From IMG/VR virus record IMGVR_UViG_3300044946_000061, positions 1 through 45,807 of that record: a DNA stretch of 45,807 nt; one strand, written 5' to 3'. A program made the translations under genes and the position numbers. The notes beneath the pieces are model-generated. The model was not told the origin of the DNA, did not search any database, and was given only the letters and a program-made list of their open reading frames with translations. Below, one piece after another: positions 37,780 through 43,637 of this stretch; position 1 is the first letter of the stretch, and every line of letters begins with the position of its first letter. The stretch comes from a virus.

Positions 37780-38147
37780 AACAAATCCTCCAGTTGGATG
37801 GGTGTTGATTTCAATTCCTCGACTGCTTTTCTCAAAGCTAGAAGTTCTGCTCTTCTATTAGCCTGGTAGACGCGGGCTCTTTCTTTCTCTTTTTCTCGAT
37901 TTTTTAGTTTATATAATTTTTCATATAACCGGCGAGCTGGTCTAATGGTTTTTGATCTAATGTTGCGTTTAACTTTAAATAATTCTATGTCAGAGTTTTT
38001 ATGCCGATCAAATGATTCACGTGCACATTGTACGCACGCCTCATTGCAAACATAGCGTTCACAAACATGGCCAAGCTTGCATGGCGTTCCGATAAAATAT
38101 CTCCGTAGACCTTTTTCTTTAGCTAAAAATCTAGTGATAATCTGCAT
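37776..38147 (-). CDS. HNH-type zinc-binding protein (N-terminal module), 123 residues
   Basis: ATG 38147 overlaps the stop of the GcrA-like gene. RYFIGTPCKLGHVCERYVCN then ACVQCARESFDRHKNS matches the head found in many phage HNH endonucleases and related proteins (GxPCxxGHxxxRY...CxxC). The rest is a lysine-rich helix (KLYKLKNREKEKERARVYQA), and the HNH core itself is not seen. It may be a truncated endonuclease or a free DNA-binding module. A and T content is higher than in the neighbours (37.8-38.1 kb). Confidence 0.68.
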   Translation of the reverse strand: MQIITRFLAKEKGLRRYFIGTPCKLGHVCERYVCNEACVQCARESFDRHKNSDIELFKVKRNIRSKTIRPARRLYEKLYKLKNREKEKERARVYQANRRAELLALRKAVEELKSTPIQLEDLL

Positions 38148-38875
38148 CACGCCGCCCTCCACGATCCGCCGGTGACCGTCCACTTATTCGCGCGTCCCCT
38201 ATAATCACCCCGGACACGAGCGCCCGTGGCCATCTGCATATGACCAGCGCAGTACGAGCAGCCATCTTCAGACTTCGCACCGCAATATCTTTTCTCTGAT
38301 TGCGGCGTTGCGTCATCGCACCACAGCGGCCACCGGCATTGATTCCATTGCAGGTCCCAAATATCGGTAGGGTTCATGATCGCATCTCCCGCGGTCATTT
38401 CGATTAGGGCTAGTTTACGCTTGGAGAACTTTATGGCAGTCGGATTGCGCTTCTGCCACGCGTCCCATCTGGCTCTGGAGAGTTCTTCCTTGGTCTGCCC
38501 ATGATGTTTTGTGAACCCTGGTCGAGAGTGTAGCTTGAATCCGTATCGGTGGCAGATGCCGATAACCGATCCTTTGGTTCGGCCAATCTCATCAGCAATT
38601 TTGATTGCTGACATACCCTTATCCACAAGTTCTTTAACTCTTTTCGTGACATCTTGTGCCAGCTTATTACCTGGCAGCCGCAATGTATCATCCCTTGTCG
38701 TCTTGCGAATTCGTTCACGCACATGAAACACAGTTCTGGATGTTATTATCCCGTATTCACCATATGCGTTAAATTCACCATCAAGAATGCGCGCGGCATC
38801 TGCATCTGGAACGCGTTTCCTTGTCAGCTCAATGACACGTTTCCGATACTCATCTGAGTAGCGCTTTCCTCTCAT
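38147..38875 (-). CDS. GcrA-like cell-cycle regulator homologue, 242 residues
   Basis: ATG 38875 overlaps the nuclease stop (ATGA). Residues 1-70 (RYSDEYRKRVIELTRKRVPD) look like one helix-turn-helix. Residues about 85-120 (RVKELVDKGMSAIKIADEIG, then RTKGSVIGICHRYGFKLHS) match the GcrA N-terminal domain. The end with CRWPLWCDDATPQSEKRYCG and CSYCAGHMQMATGARV matches the GcrA C-terminal tail, with its Cys pairs. GcrA binds host sigma70 RNA polymerase and acts at methylated GANTC sites. A phage copy could redirect host transcription or time lysis with the cell cycle (inference). The extra N-terminal HTH is unusual. Confidence 0.8.
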   Translation of the reverse strand: MRGKRYSDEYRKRVIELTRKRVPDADAARILDGEFNAYGEYGIITSRTVFHVRERIRKTTRDDTLRLPGNKLAQDVTKRVKELVDKGMSAIKIADEIGRTKGSVIGICHRYGFKLHSRPGFTKHHGQTKEELSRARWDAWQKRNPTAIKFSKRKLALIEMTAGDAIMNPTDIWDLQWNQCRWPLWCDDATPQSEKRYCGAKSEDGCSYCAGHMQMATGARVRGDYRGRANKWTVTGGSWRAA

Positions 38876-39339
38876 ACCTTCCCCCTCAAAAGCTTGTGCC
38901 TGGTTAGCCAGGACAGCGCCTCGTCTATTCCGAACGCTATGCCGGTGATCCATCCCGCTCTGCGCAGCTGGTCCAATACATCCAGCTGAGTTACGCTGAT
39001 GGGGCCGCCCAGGGCCTTTAGTTCAAGGGCGTATCCCTTGCCGCCGTGGGCGATGATTACGTCCGGGATGCCCGACAGAACGCCCTGCTGCGCATTCTTC
39101 ACGCGCTGGGCTGCGCTGGCCTGATGTGATCCGCCATTCTTGGGATGGAAAGCCGTCAGACCCTGTACGCCGTGCGATGTCAGGTGCTGAAAGACGCACT
39201 TCTGCACCTCTTCCTCTGACATCTTGGCGCGGTAGCCGAGACCGGTGATAGCATCTTGACGTGCTACCTTTCCGCCGCCGGTACGGCGCTTCACAGCCTT
39301 CACTGGCGGGGGGGCTAGACTCGAAGGCTGTAAAGTCAT
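38872..39339 (-). CDS. VRR-NUC domain nuclease
   Basis: The 155-residue product carries the VRR-NUC fold: AFHPKNGGSHQASAAQRVKN, then GIPDVIIAHGGKGYALELKA with Asp93, Glu106 and Lys108 as catalytic residues. This PD-(D/E)xK nuclease family often acts on branched DNA, like a Holliday junction resolvase, and phages keep it next to replication genes. A disordered Pro/Lys-rich head precedes it. Confidence 0.87.
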   Translation of the reverse strand: MTLQPSSLAPPPVKAVKRRTGGGKVARQDAITGLGYRAKMSEEEVQKCVFQHLTSHGVQGLTAFHPKNGGSHQASAAQRVKNAQQGVLSGIPDVIIAHGGKGYALELKALGGPISVTQLDVLDQLRRAGWITGIAFGIDEALSWLTRHKLLRGKV

Positions 39340-39342
39340 GGC

Positions 39343-39678
39343 TTATTTGCTTCTCCGATCAGAAAAGCGCCTAATCGTGTCAGCCAACTGCCGGCGATAA
39401 TCAATTTCCGACCGGTAAAGCTCTGGGTCCACTTGATTAAGTAGCTCAGCATCCCAGAGCAGCCTTTCACAGATATAGTCGTCATTTGATCTCACCGATT
39501 GCTTTAGTGTTTTTAGTGTTTCTTGTGAAAGCGTCTCCCCGTGCCATACGGCGCGGATGACCCTGTAATGAAGCCCTGTGAGCTTTGCGATCCTGTATAG
39601 CCACATTGTTCTGTTTTCTTGTGGCCTTAGATCACCTCCGATCACCTCCAGTAATTTCCGCCTGGACAAATAGTCCAT
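39343..39678 (-). CDS. Small regulator candidate with HTH-like region, 111 residues
   Basis: ATG 39678 (after discarding an extra seven residues) gives MDYLSRRKLLEVIGGDLRPQ. MWLYRIAKLTGLHYRVIRAVWHG follows, which fits a helix-turn-helix at residues about 25-50. A helical end follows (SNDDYICERLLWDAELLNQV). It is the first gene of the leftward DNA-metabolism block and ends 3 bases before the nuclease gene. It may regulate that block. Confidence 0.62.
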   Translation of the reverse strand: MDYLSRRKLLEVIGGDLRPQENRTMWLYRIAKLTGLHYRVIRAVWHGETLSQETLKTLKQSVRSNDDYICERLLWDAELLNQVDPELYRSEIDYRRQLADTIRRFSDRRSK

Positions 39679-39734
39679 GCATATGGACGAAATCCCCATA
39701 TCCGGTCGCTCCCTTCGTAATTATCCAGTCAGGT

Positions 39735-39935
39735 ATGGACCCAGTCTGGAATGCAGTAGATTTACGCCGCCTGATGGCGATCTTGGACGACCAGTCTCCA
39801 CACCGGTCGAACGTGATTGACTTTGCTGAATGGAAAAAGCGGACGGCGGAGATAAGGAGGGGACCCACTCAACGCCGCCCGCTCTCACCCAGCCCCGATC
39901 GGGAGGTCGTGACCAGGCTGGATTGGAAAGAGTGA
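39735..39935 (+). CDS. Small rightward protein upstream of hairpin array, 66 residues
   Basis: ATG 39735 opens MDPVWNAVDLRRLMAILDDQ, then FAEWKKRTAEIRRGPTQRRP, ending VVTRLDWKE. The longer frame to the left is antisense to the regulator gene and rejected. The ribosome site is poor. Its stop lies inside the first repeat of the hairpin array, so array and gene are entangled. Function unknown. Confidence 0.5.
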   Translation: MDPVWNAVDLRRLMAILDDQSPHRSNVIDFAEWKKRTAEIRRGPTQRRPLSPSPDREVVTRLDWKE

Positions 39936-40266
39936 CGGCGGCTGACATCCGGGACCAGTGAAGGCCGGGCCATGTGGGCCGCCGTCTCAGCCTTGAGATA
40001 CCTCTTGGCTGACCTGAAAGAGTGACGGCAGCAGCCTCGCTGAATCGCTGCCGCTGCCGCCGTCTATCAGCCAGGGTGCATCTGGCTGAACTGAAAGAGG
40101 AAGCGGCTCGCCTGCAGCCCAATCTCACGAAGGGGCCACTCTCACCACAGCGGATGAGAGCATTGCGCAGGCGAGCCGCTAACTGAGTTGCGCGCGGGCT
40201 ACCCCTCCACACCCCAGCCCGTGCGCACGGCGGCAGCGTCTGATGCTGAGTACGGACGCTGCCGCT
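39916..40266. repeat. Hairpin array with three direct repeats
   Basis: A direct repeat GGCTGAcCTGAAAGAGtGACGGC occurs at 39916-39939, 40007-40029 and 40084-40107. Stems follow one another: GACGGCGGC/GCCGCCGTC (39934-39942 with 39978-39986), TCAGCC/GGCTGA (39987-39992 with 40007-40012), and a 12-base stem with one mismatch (40024-40035 with 40053-40064). Next are TCAGCCAG/CTGGCTGA (40067-40074 with 40082-40089), a perfect 14-base stem AGCGGCTCGCCTGC (40102-40115 with 40167-40180), a bulged stem (40192-40200 with 40216-40226), and a perfect 11-base stem (40230-40240 with 40255-40265). No T-runs follow. The rest of the gap to 40323 shows only a ribosome site. Confidence 0.72.
40022..40186 (+). 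CDS. Small basic protein candidate inside the hairpin array
   Basis: GTG 40022 overlaps a preceding tiny frame's stop (GTGA) and opens 54 codons (...RLSARVHLAELKEEAARLQP, later SPQRMRALRRRAAN). The Arg-rich end and the ELKEEAARL helix look protein-like. Perfect inverted repeats in the same bases argue for a structural role of the DNA or RNA instead. No convincing ribosome site. Confidence 0.25.
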   Translation: MTAAASLNRCRCRRLSARVHLAELKEEAARLQPNLTKGPLSPQRMRALRRRAAN

Positions 40267-40323
40267 AGTTAGGTTGTATGTGGTTGTAGAAAATTCCCTT
40301 GACCCGCGCAGGAGTGTATCGCT

Positions 40324-40725
40324 ATGACGACGATCGTGGCTAAAAAGCGGACACCACGTGTTCGGTCTGCCACAATTCGGGGCCGCGTTCCACATGGTGT
40401 GGAGGTGAGGCGCGGGCCTGGGGGAAGGGTAGAAATGATCGAACTTACAGCCTACACGCCAAATCCTTTGGCCCCTACGCTGTTCGTCAACAAGATCGGC
40501 GGCGTCTATCGAAGGCCAGGCGGCATTATCCAGGTGACATTCGCGTCCGAATACTCCAGCGTTGGCGGCCTTATGCAGACCGTCCAGGCGGCCAGCCTGC
40601 TGTGGCCGGATCACGACTGGCACGAGGCCGGGCAGCAATTCAAATGGATTTATGAGCAGATCGCGGCCGGCCACTTGAGTGGCGTTCCCGACGATGGCGG
40701 GGGCAGGCGATCTAGGACGCAGTGA
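40324..40725 (+). CDS. Unknown basic protein, 133 residues
   Basis: CAGGAG lies 9 bases before ATG 40324. The product has a basic head (MTTIVAKKRTPRVRSATIRG, then EVRRGPGGRVEMIELTAY) and strands (VYRRPGGIIQVTFASEYSSV). A helical part follows (GGLMQTVQAASLLWPDHDWH) with an Arg-rich tail. It lies between the hairpin array and the repressor gene, tail to tail with the latter. It may bind nucleic acid. Not recognised. Confidence 0.62.
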   Translation: MTTIVAKKRTPRVRSATIRGRVPHGVEVRRGPGGRVEMIELTAYTPNPLAPTLFVNKIGGVYRRPGGIIQVTFASEYSSVGGLMQTVQAASLLWPDHDWHEAGQQFKWIYEQIAAGHLSGVPDDGGGRRSRTQ

Positions 40726-40730
40726 CCGGG

Positions 40731-40952
40731 TCATTCTGCGGATTCCATCGCGCGAGCAAGATCGGGACGAAGCTCCCTGGGAGAAACACCGGTCTTTCTT
40801 GCAATCATCTTGAGATGGCGCGGCAGAGGAGACCTGACACCAGCTTCCCACCGGGAAATAGATGCCCACGAAACCCCAAGAATTTTCGCCAATGACCGCT
40901 GACTAAGCGGAGGCGACTGTTTTTCACGAAATTTCTTCAAAGGATGCGTCAT
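40731..40952 (-). CDS. XRE/C1-type repressor, leaderless
   Basis: The 73-residue product from ATG 40952 has a clear helix-turn-helix (SPPLSQRSLAKILGVSWASI, then SRWEAGVRSPLPRHLKMIAR), as in Cro/C1 proteins, and no C-terminal oligomerisation or cleavage domain. Its promoter (TTGACA at 40983-40988, TAACAA at 40959-40964, on this strand) would start RNA at or next to this ATG, so the message is probably leaderless, as for lambda cI from PRM. It faces the other HTH gene across an operator region. Likely the lysogeny repressor or a Cro. Confidence 0.78.
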   Translation of the reverse strand: MTHPLKKFREKQSPPLSQRSLAKILGVSWASISRWEAGVRSPLPRHLKMIARKTGVSPRELRPDLARAMESAE

Positions 40953-40958
40953 GCCCAT

Positions 40959-40988
40959 TTGTTACCAAATCGGCATCGAGCGTGTCAA
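40959..40988 (-). promoter_or_regulatory. Promoter of the leaderless repressor
   Basis: On the leftward strand TTGACA (complement of 40983-40988) is followed after 18 bases by TAACAA (complement of 40959-40964). Transcription should start about 40952, the first base of the ATG. The -10 box overlaps operator-like site O1 (40961-40977), so binding there would shut the promoter. Confidence 0.65.
40961..40977. promoter_or_regulatory. Operator-like site O1
   Basis: GTTACC-AAATC-GGCATC is the weakest member of a family of four 6-5-6 sites near the two HTH genes; right-half consensus GGCAAC. It overlaps the repressor -10 box. Confidence 0.5.
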
Positions 40989-40996
40989 GTGTTTTT

Positions 40997-41013
40997 GTTA
41001 TCGACACGGCAAC
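40997..41013. promoter_or_regulatory. Operator-like site O2
   Basis: GTTATC-GACAC-GGCAAC lies exactly 36 bases from O1, between the divergent HTH genes. Four of six arm positions pair. With O1 it makes a 24-base imperfect direct repeat starting TTGTTA. It would control one or both divergent genes. Confidence 0.58.
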
Positions 41014-41047
41014 AGACGATTTTTGGCCTATCCGCTAAAGTTCCGTC

Positions 41048-41395
41048 ATGGCAACGAAAAAGCGGAAATCACCCACCACACGTAAAGAACAGGCCGCCAA
41101 AGCGCCGCCGGCAAGCTTTACACTCGGGTTGTGGATGCAAAGGCTGCAAATCAGCGACGAAGATTTGGCAGACAAAATTGGCGTCCGACGCGAAACCGTC
41201 TGGCGCTGGCAGACCGGAGAGCGTCAACCCACAAAGGGAATGATCCCCAAGATCGCTAAGGCACTCGGGATAGAACCGGCCGATCTCTACCGTAATACCA
41301 CACACATCAGCTTAGACGCCGCGGCCGCGCATATTACAGACCCCAAAGATCGAGAGCGTCTGGCGCGATTCCTTAAAGATCACCCCCCCTCATAA
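41048..41395 (+). CDS. XRE-family HTH regulator, 115 residues
   Basis: A lysine-rich head (MATKKRKSPTTRKEQAAKAP) leads to the helix-turn-helix domain (LGLWMQRLQISDEDLADKIG, then VRRETVWRWQTGERQPTKGM). The family's follow-on (IPKIAKALGIEPADLYRN) and a short C-terminal part (ITDPKDRERLARFLKDH) complete it. It is divergent from the repressor gene across O1 and O2, as Cro-like or CII-like genes are. A terminator hairpin follows it. Which of the two HTH proteins is the main repressor cannot be told. Confidence 0.8.
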   Translation: MATKKRKSPTTRKEQAAKAPPASFTLGLWMQRLQISDEDLADKIGVRRETVWRWQTGERQPTKGMIPKIAKALGIEPADLYRNTTHISLDAAAAHITDPKDRERLARFLKDHPPS

Positions 41396-41422
41396 AAATT
41401 GTTGCCGGGGCGGCAAGTTTTT
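41394..41422 (+). terminator. Rho-independent terminator, also operator-like site O4
   Basis: TTGCCG-GGG-CGGCAA (41402-41416) is a six-pair GC-rich stem followed by GTTTTT, with AAAAA on the upstream side. It should end the HTH message and may work in both directions. The same bases also fit the operator pattern as GTTGCC-GGGGC-GGCAAG (41401-41417), so protein binding could occur here. Confidence 0.68.
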
Positions 41423-41435
41423 CGCTTGACTGCCG

Positions 41436-41452
41436 GTTGCCGATCTGGCAAC
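41436..41452. promoter_or_regulatory. Operator-like site O3 (perfect palindrome arms)
   Basis: GTTGCC-GATCT-GGCAAC has perfect 6-base arms and is the best member of the site family. It lies 4 bases after a TTGACT (41426-41431) that could be a -35 box, although no good -10 follows at the right distance. It would control the early operon starting at 41482. Confidence 0.62.
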
Positions 41453-41477
41453 GTCTCCCCAGATGCAACGGGAGACG
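41452..41477 (+). promoter_or_regulatory. Hairpin that hides the ribosome site of the first early gene
   Basis: CGTCTCCC (41452-41459) and GGGAGACG (41470-41477) form a perfect 8-pair stem with a 10-base loop. The right arm contains GGGAG, the ribosome site for ATG 41482. In RNA made from upstream the site would be closed; a transcript that starts inside would leave it open. Confidence 0.55.
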
Positions 41478-41481
41478 CCAG

Positions 41482-41685
41482 ATGACCCCCTTCGAAGAAC
41501 AGGAAGAAATACGCCGGCTCGCATCGAATGCATTCAATTACGGCGAAGGAGAAGCTGACGCCATAATTGAAGGGCGCGACTTCGACCGCCTGCCCTATTC
41601 GCACCGTGCCCGATCATTGCGCTCCGAGACCCTACGCATCGGCCGCCTCTCCTTTAAGTCCGCCGGCGCGACACGGAGGAAATGA
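41482..41685 (+). CDS. Small early protein, 67 residues
   Basis: ATG 41482 follows GGGAG by 7 bases; the upstream part of the longer frame lies in the operator region. The product (MTPFEEQEEIRRLASNAFNY, then GEADAIIEGRDFDRLPYSHR) is helical and charged, ending FKSAGATRRK. First gene of the rightward early string. Function unknown. Confidence 0.6.
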   Translation: MTPFEEQEEIRRLASNAFNYGEGEADAIIEGRDFDRLPYSHRARSLRSETLRIGRLSFKSAGATRRK

Positions 41686-41819
41686 TGGACATCGAGCCAA
41701 CCTGCGTTTGCGGTCATGTCCGCGATGAGCATGATGGAAATGTTTGCACGATCGAAGGATGCGCATGCGTTCATTTCGAAACTGAAGAAATGATCGACGC
41801 CGGCGCACGGAGGGAATGA
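41682..41819 (+). CDS. Cysteine-rich small protein, 45 residues
   Basis: ATG 41682 overlaps the previous stop and has GGAGGA just upstream. CVCGHVRDEHDGNVCTIEGC then CVHF is the CxCGHxxxxH...C...CxCxxF pattern of a small metal-binding protein type I know from many phages. It probably binds zinc; its job is not known. Confidence 0.68.
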   Translation: MMDIEPTCVCGHVRDEHDGNVCTIEGCACVHFETEEMIDAGARRE

Positions 41820-41820
41820 C

Positions 41821-41919
41821 ATGACCGAGCGCGCATTTGAAATCGGCCTGTATGTCACGCTGTTCTATGGCTTTGTGGTCTGTTGGCTCGGCAGCTACCG
41901 ATGGAGCAAACATGATTAG
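41821..41919 (+). CDS. Tiny membrane protein, 32 residues
   Basis: GAGGG precedes ATG 41821 by 6 bases. The product MTERAFEIGLYVTLFYGFVV, then CWLGSYRWSKHD is a single membrane span with a basic end. The good ribosome site and overlap with the next start support it. Function unknown. Confidence 0.5.
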   Translation: MTERAFEIGLYVTLFYGFVVCWLGSYRWSKHD

Positions 41920-42100
41920 CCCATTCAACGATGACGACACAGCCGCAGCATGGCTATTGCGCGGAATATCGCACTCAAGGGAGGACCAGGACCGTGTTGC
42001 TAAGGAAATTGACGATATGCGGCGCGAGTATCACAAGCGTGCTTTGTATGAGCTTCTTGATGACCTCCGACGCTACCGCTCGACACCGGAAGCATTATGA
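41912..42100 (+). CDS. Small acidic early protein, 62 residues
   Basis: The start ATG 41912 overlaps the end of the tiny membrane gene. The product (MISPFNDDDTAAAWLLRGIS, then AKEIDDMRREYHKRALYELL) is helical. The longer frame reads backward through the membrane gene and is rejected. Function unknown. Confidence 0.58.
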   Translation: MISPFNDDDTAAAWLLRGISHSREDQDRVAKEIDDMRREYHKRALYELLDDLRRYRSTPEAL

Positions 42101-42266
42101 ACCGGCAAAGTATACCTATGGCTATTATGTAGCCAAAGGTTTTCTTGTGCCAATGCCTAAGCCACGGGAAAATCGTGTAACACCACAGGAAGGCAAGCTA
42201 CTGGCAGATTACCTGCTGCCGATCACTCGCATCAACGAAGCATTCAACGCATTGGAGAGCAAATGA
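42060..42266 (+). CDS. Small early protein, 68 residues
   Basis: ATG 42060 gives MTSDATARHRKHYEPAKYTY, then KGFLVPMPKPRENRVTPQEG and a helical end. It overlaps the previous gene by 41 bases, and the ribosome site is weak, so the start may lie elsewhere. Function unknown. Confidence 0.5.
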   Translation: MTSDATARHRKHYEPAKYTYGYYVAKGFLVPMPKPRENRVTPQEGKLLADYLLPITRINEAFNALESK

Positions 42267-42430
42267 TGGAAATGGACGATAAGGACCGGCGAGCATGGGC
42301 GCGGCTGCTGCGTACCATGGCCACGACCATTGACGCAATGTCATTGAATTCTGACGACCTTCGAAAGCTGGCTGATTATCTTAATCCGCCGGACGTTCCA
42401 GAACCTTCAAGATCGAGTCACTACTCATGA
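42263..42430 (+). CDS. Small early protein, 55 residues
   Basis: ATG 42263 overlaps the previous stop (ATGA) and follows GGAG by 5 bases. The product MMEMDDKDRRAWARLLRTMA, then SLNSDDLRKLADYLNPPD is helical. It fills space between longer frames and links to the next gene by ATGA. Function unknown. Confidence 0.55.
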   Translation: MMEMDDKDRRAWARLLRTMATTIDAMSLNSDDLRKLADYLNPPDVPEPSRSSHYS

Positions 42431-42585
42431 GCCGATATCGCTGCTGGGCCTATGTCAGGCTTGAACTTGGCGCCATTGAAGCGCTAAACGAGGATGACGC
42501 CATAGAGTTGGCTGATACCAGTCCATGGAATTGGCCCAGCGGCGATTATAAGGTGTTGCAAATCAACGCAGAAGAAGATGACTAA
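42427..42585 (+). CDS. Small early protein, 52 residues
   Basis: ATG 42427 overlaps the previous stop (ATGA). The product MSRYRCWAYVRLELGAIEAL, then ADTSPWNWPSGDYKVLQINA has strand-forming and aromatic residues and an acidic end. It overlaps the next gene by 8 bases. Function unknown. Confidence 0.55.
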   Translation: MSRYRCWAYVRLELGAIEALNEDDAIELADTSPWNWPSGDYKVLQINAEEDD

Positions 42586-42760
42586 AACCGCAGCTGAAGT
42601 AATCGCAGTCTGCAAGCAGATGAAAGGAGAACCTGCGCCGGAACGTATATATGATGAGACGGGAATAGCCCATAGAGCAATCTTAGCCCGCGCCAGACGG
42701 CGCTGGCACGAATGGAATGGCAGTGAGCCTCACCCCATAGATGATGAAATACCCTACTGA
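42578..42760 (+). CDS. Small HTH-like early protein, 60 residues
   Basis: ATG 42578 opens MTKTAAEVIAVCKQMKGEPA, followed by YDETGIAHRAILARARRRWH, which could be a helix-turn-helix (ERIYDETGIAHRAILARAR). It lies directly before the SSB-like gene. A DNA-binding role is possible but not shown. Confidence 0.58.
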   Translation: MTKTAAEVIAVCKQMKGEPAPERIYDETGIAHRAILARARRRWHEWNGSEPHPIDDEIPY

Positions 42761-42769
42761 GGAACCGAA

Positions 42770-43231
42770 ATGAACATCAACGAAGTCTACACATCGAACT
42801 GGCTGCGGGCAGCAGACTTGCAAGGACGGAAAGCCAAGGTCCGGATCGAAGATTGGGACGTGACAGAGTTTAAGCAGAACGATGGCACTACCAAAAAGCA
42901 GATTGTGCTGAAATTCTTCGGCAAGGAAAAGCGACTTGGCCTGAACCGGATCAATTCCAGCATGATCGCCGGCATGTATGGCGAAGATACGGAAGGCTGG
43001 ATCGGCAAGGAAGTGACCATCTATCCCACGAAGGACCGTGGACCTAATGGCCTGGTTGACTGCATCCGGATAGAATTCGTGGACCCGCGAACCGCACTGG
43101 ATGGGATGCCAAAGGAACCGCCAAAGCCGAAGACGCAGAAGATGCCCGTGGACGAGCGGAACCCGCCAGATGATGTGTCAGCGCGGGCAGCGGCACTCAA
43201 TGCCGAGTTCAACGATGAGGTGCCATGGTGA
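42770..43231 (+). CDS. SSB-like phage protein with acidic tail, 153 residues
   Basis: The body (YTSNWLRAADLQGRKAKVRI, then KKQIVLKFFGKEKRLGLNRI) and DTEGWIGKEVTIYPTKDRGP match a widespread phage protein with an OB-fold-like strand pattern. The last residues are EFNDEVPW after a disordered Pro/Lys linker. That acidic-hydrophobic tip resembles the DDDIPF end of single-stranded DNA-binding proteins, which recruits partner enzymes. I infer a role in DNA binding during replication or recombination. GAGGAACCGAA precedes ATG. Confidence 0.72.
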   Translation: MNINEVYTSNWLRAADLQGRKAKVRIEDWDVTEFKQNDGTTKKQIVLKFFGKEKRLGLNRINSSMIAGMYGEDTEGWIGKEVTIYPTKDRGPNGLVDCIRIEFVDPRTALDGMPKEPPKPKTQKMPVDERNPPDDVSARAAALNAEFNDEVPW

Positions 43232-43458
43232 CCAGCGCGCAATTTGAACGGGCTGTGACTGGCTTCACCCGGGCAGCCGATTTCCTGATAGCGCAGATCA
43301 CGGAGGGTAAGTGGCGGAAGTTCTCCGCCAACTACCTGCGAGAGCATTACCGATCCGTGACCGGAGATGAGTTCAGCAACTCAAATTCTCCGCGCGTGCT
43401 ACAGGAAGTCATCAACAGACGGCCTGATCTGGCCAAATGGATCGTAATCAAGTCATGA
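43225..43458 (+). CDS. Small protein after the SSB-like gene, 77 residues
   Basis: The start (ATG 43225) overlaps the previous stop by 7 bases. The product MVTSAQFERAVTGFTRAADF, then WRKFSANYLREHYRSVTGDE contains a basic helix and could bind DNA or a partner protein. It resembles no family I know. Its close coupling suggests that it works with the SSB-like protein. Confidence 0.6.
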   Translation: MVTSAQFERAVTGFTRAADFLIAQITEGKWRKFSANYLREHYRSVTGDEFSNSNSPRVLQEVINRRPDLAKWIVIKS

Positions 43459-43637
43459 GCGATACAAGCAAAACATGTCCCGTCTGCCATGGACTAGGAT
43501 TCGTAAGTTACAACAATAGTGATCTTCGACCTGAGTCGAACGTATTTGGACTTCATCGCGTCACTCACCAGTCTGGTGAAGTGACATGGGAAGGAGAATG
43601 CCGTGTTTGCCATGGAGTCGGAAAAGTCAAGTCATGA
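43455..43637 (+). CDS. DnaJ-type zinc protein, 60 residues
   Basis: Starting at ATG 43455, which overlaps the previous stop (ATGA), the product has CPVCHGLGF near its start and CRVCHGVGK near its end. These are two CxxCxGxG units that together make one zinc site. It is a second, shorter protein of the type seen at 33330. Function unknown. Confidence 0.66.
   Translation: MSDTSKTCPVCHGLGFVSYNNSDLRPESNVFGLHRVTHQSGEVTWEGECRVCHGVGKVKS

Noticed and set aside
39916-40725. Type III toxin-antitoxin system (tandem RNA repeats plus ToxN-like gene)
   Set aside because: The repeats are irregular in length and lack the tandem 30-40 base periodicity, and the 133-residue protein that follows shows no ToxN features.
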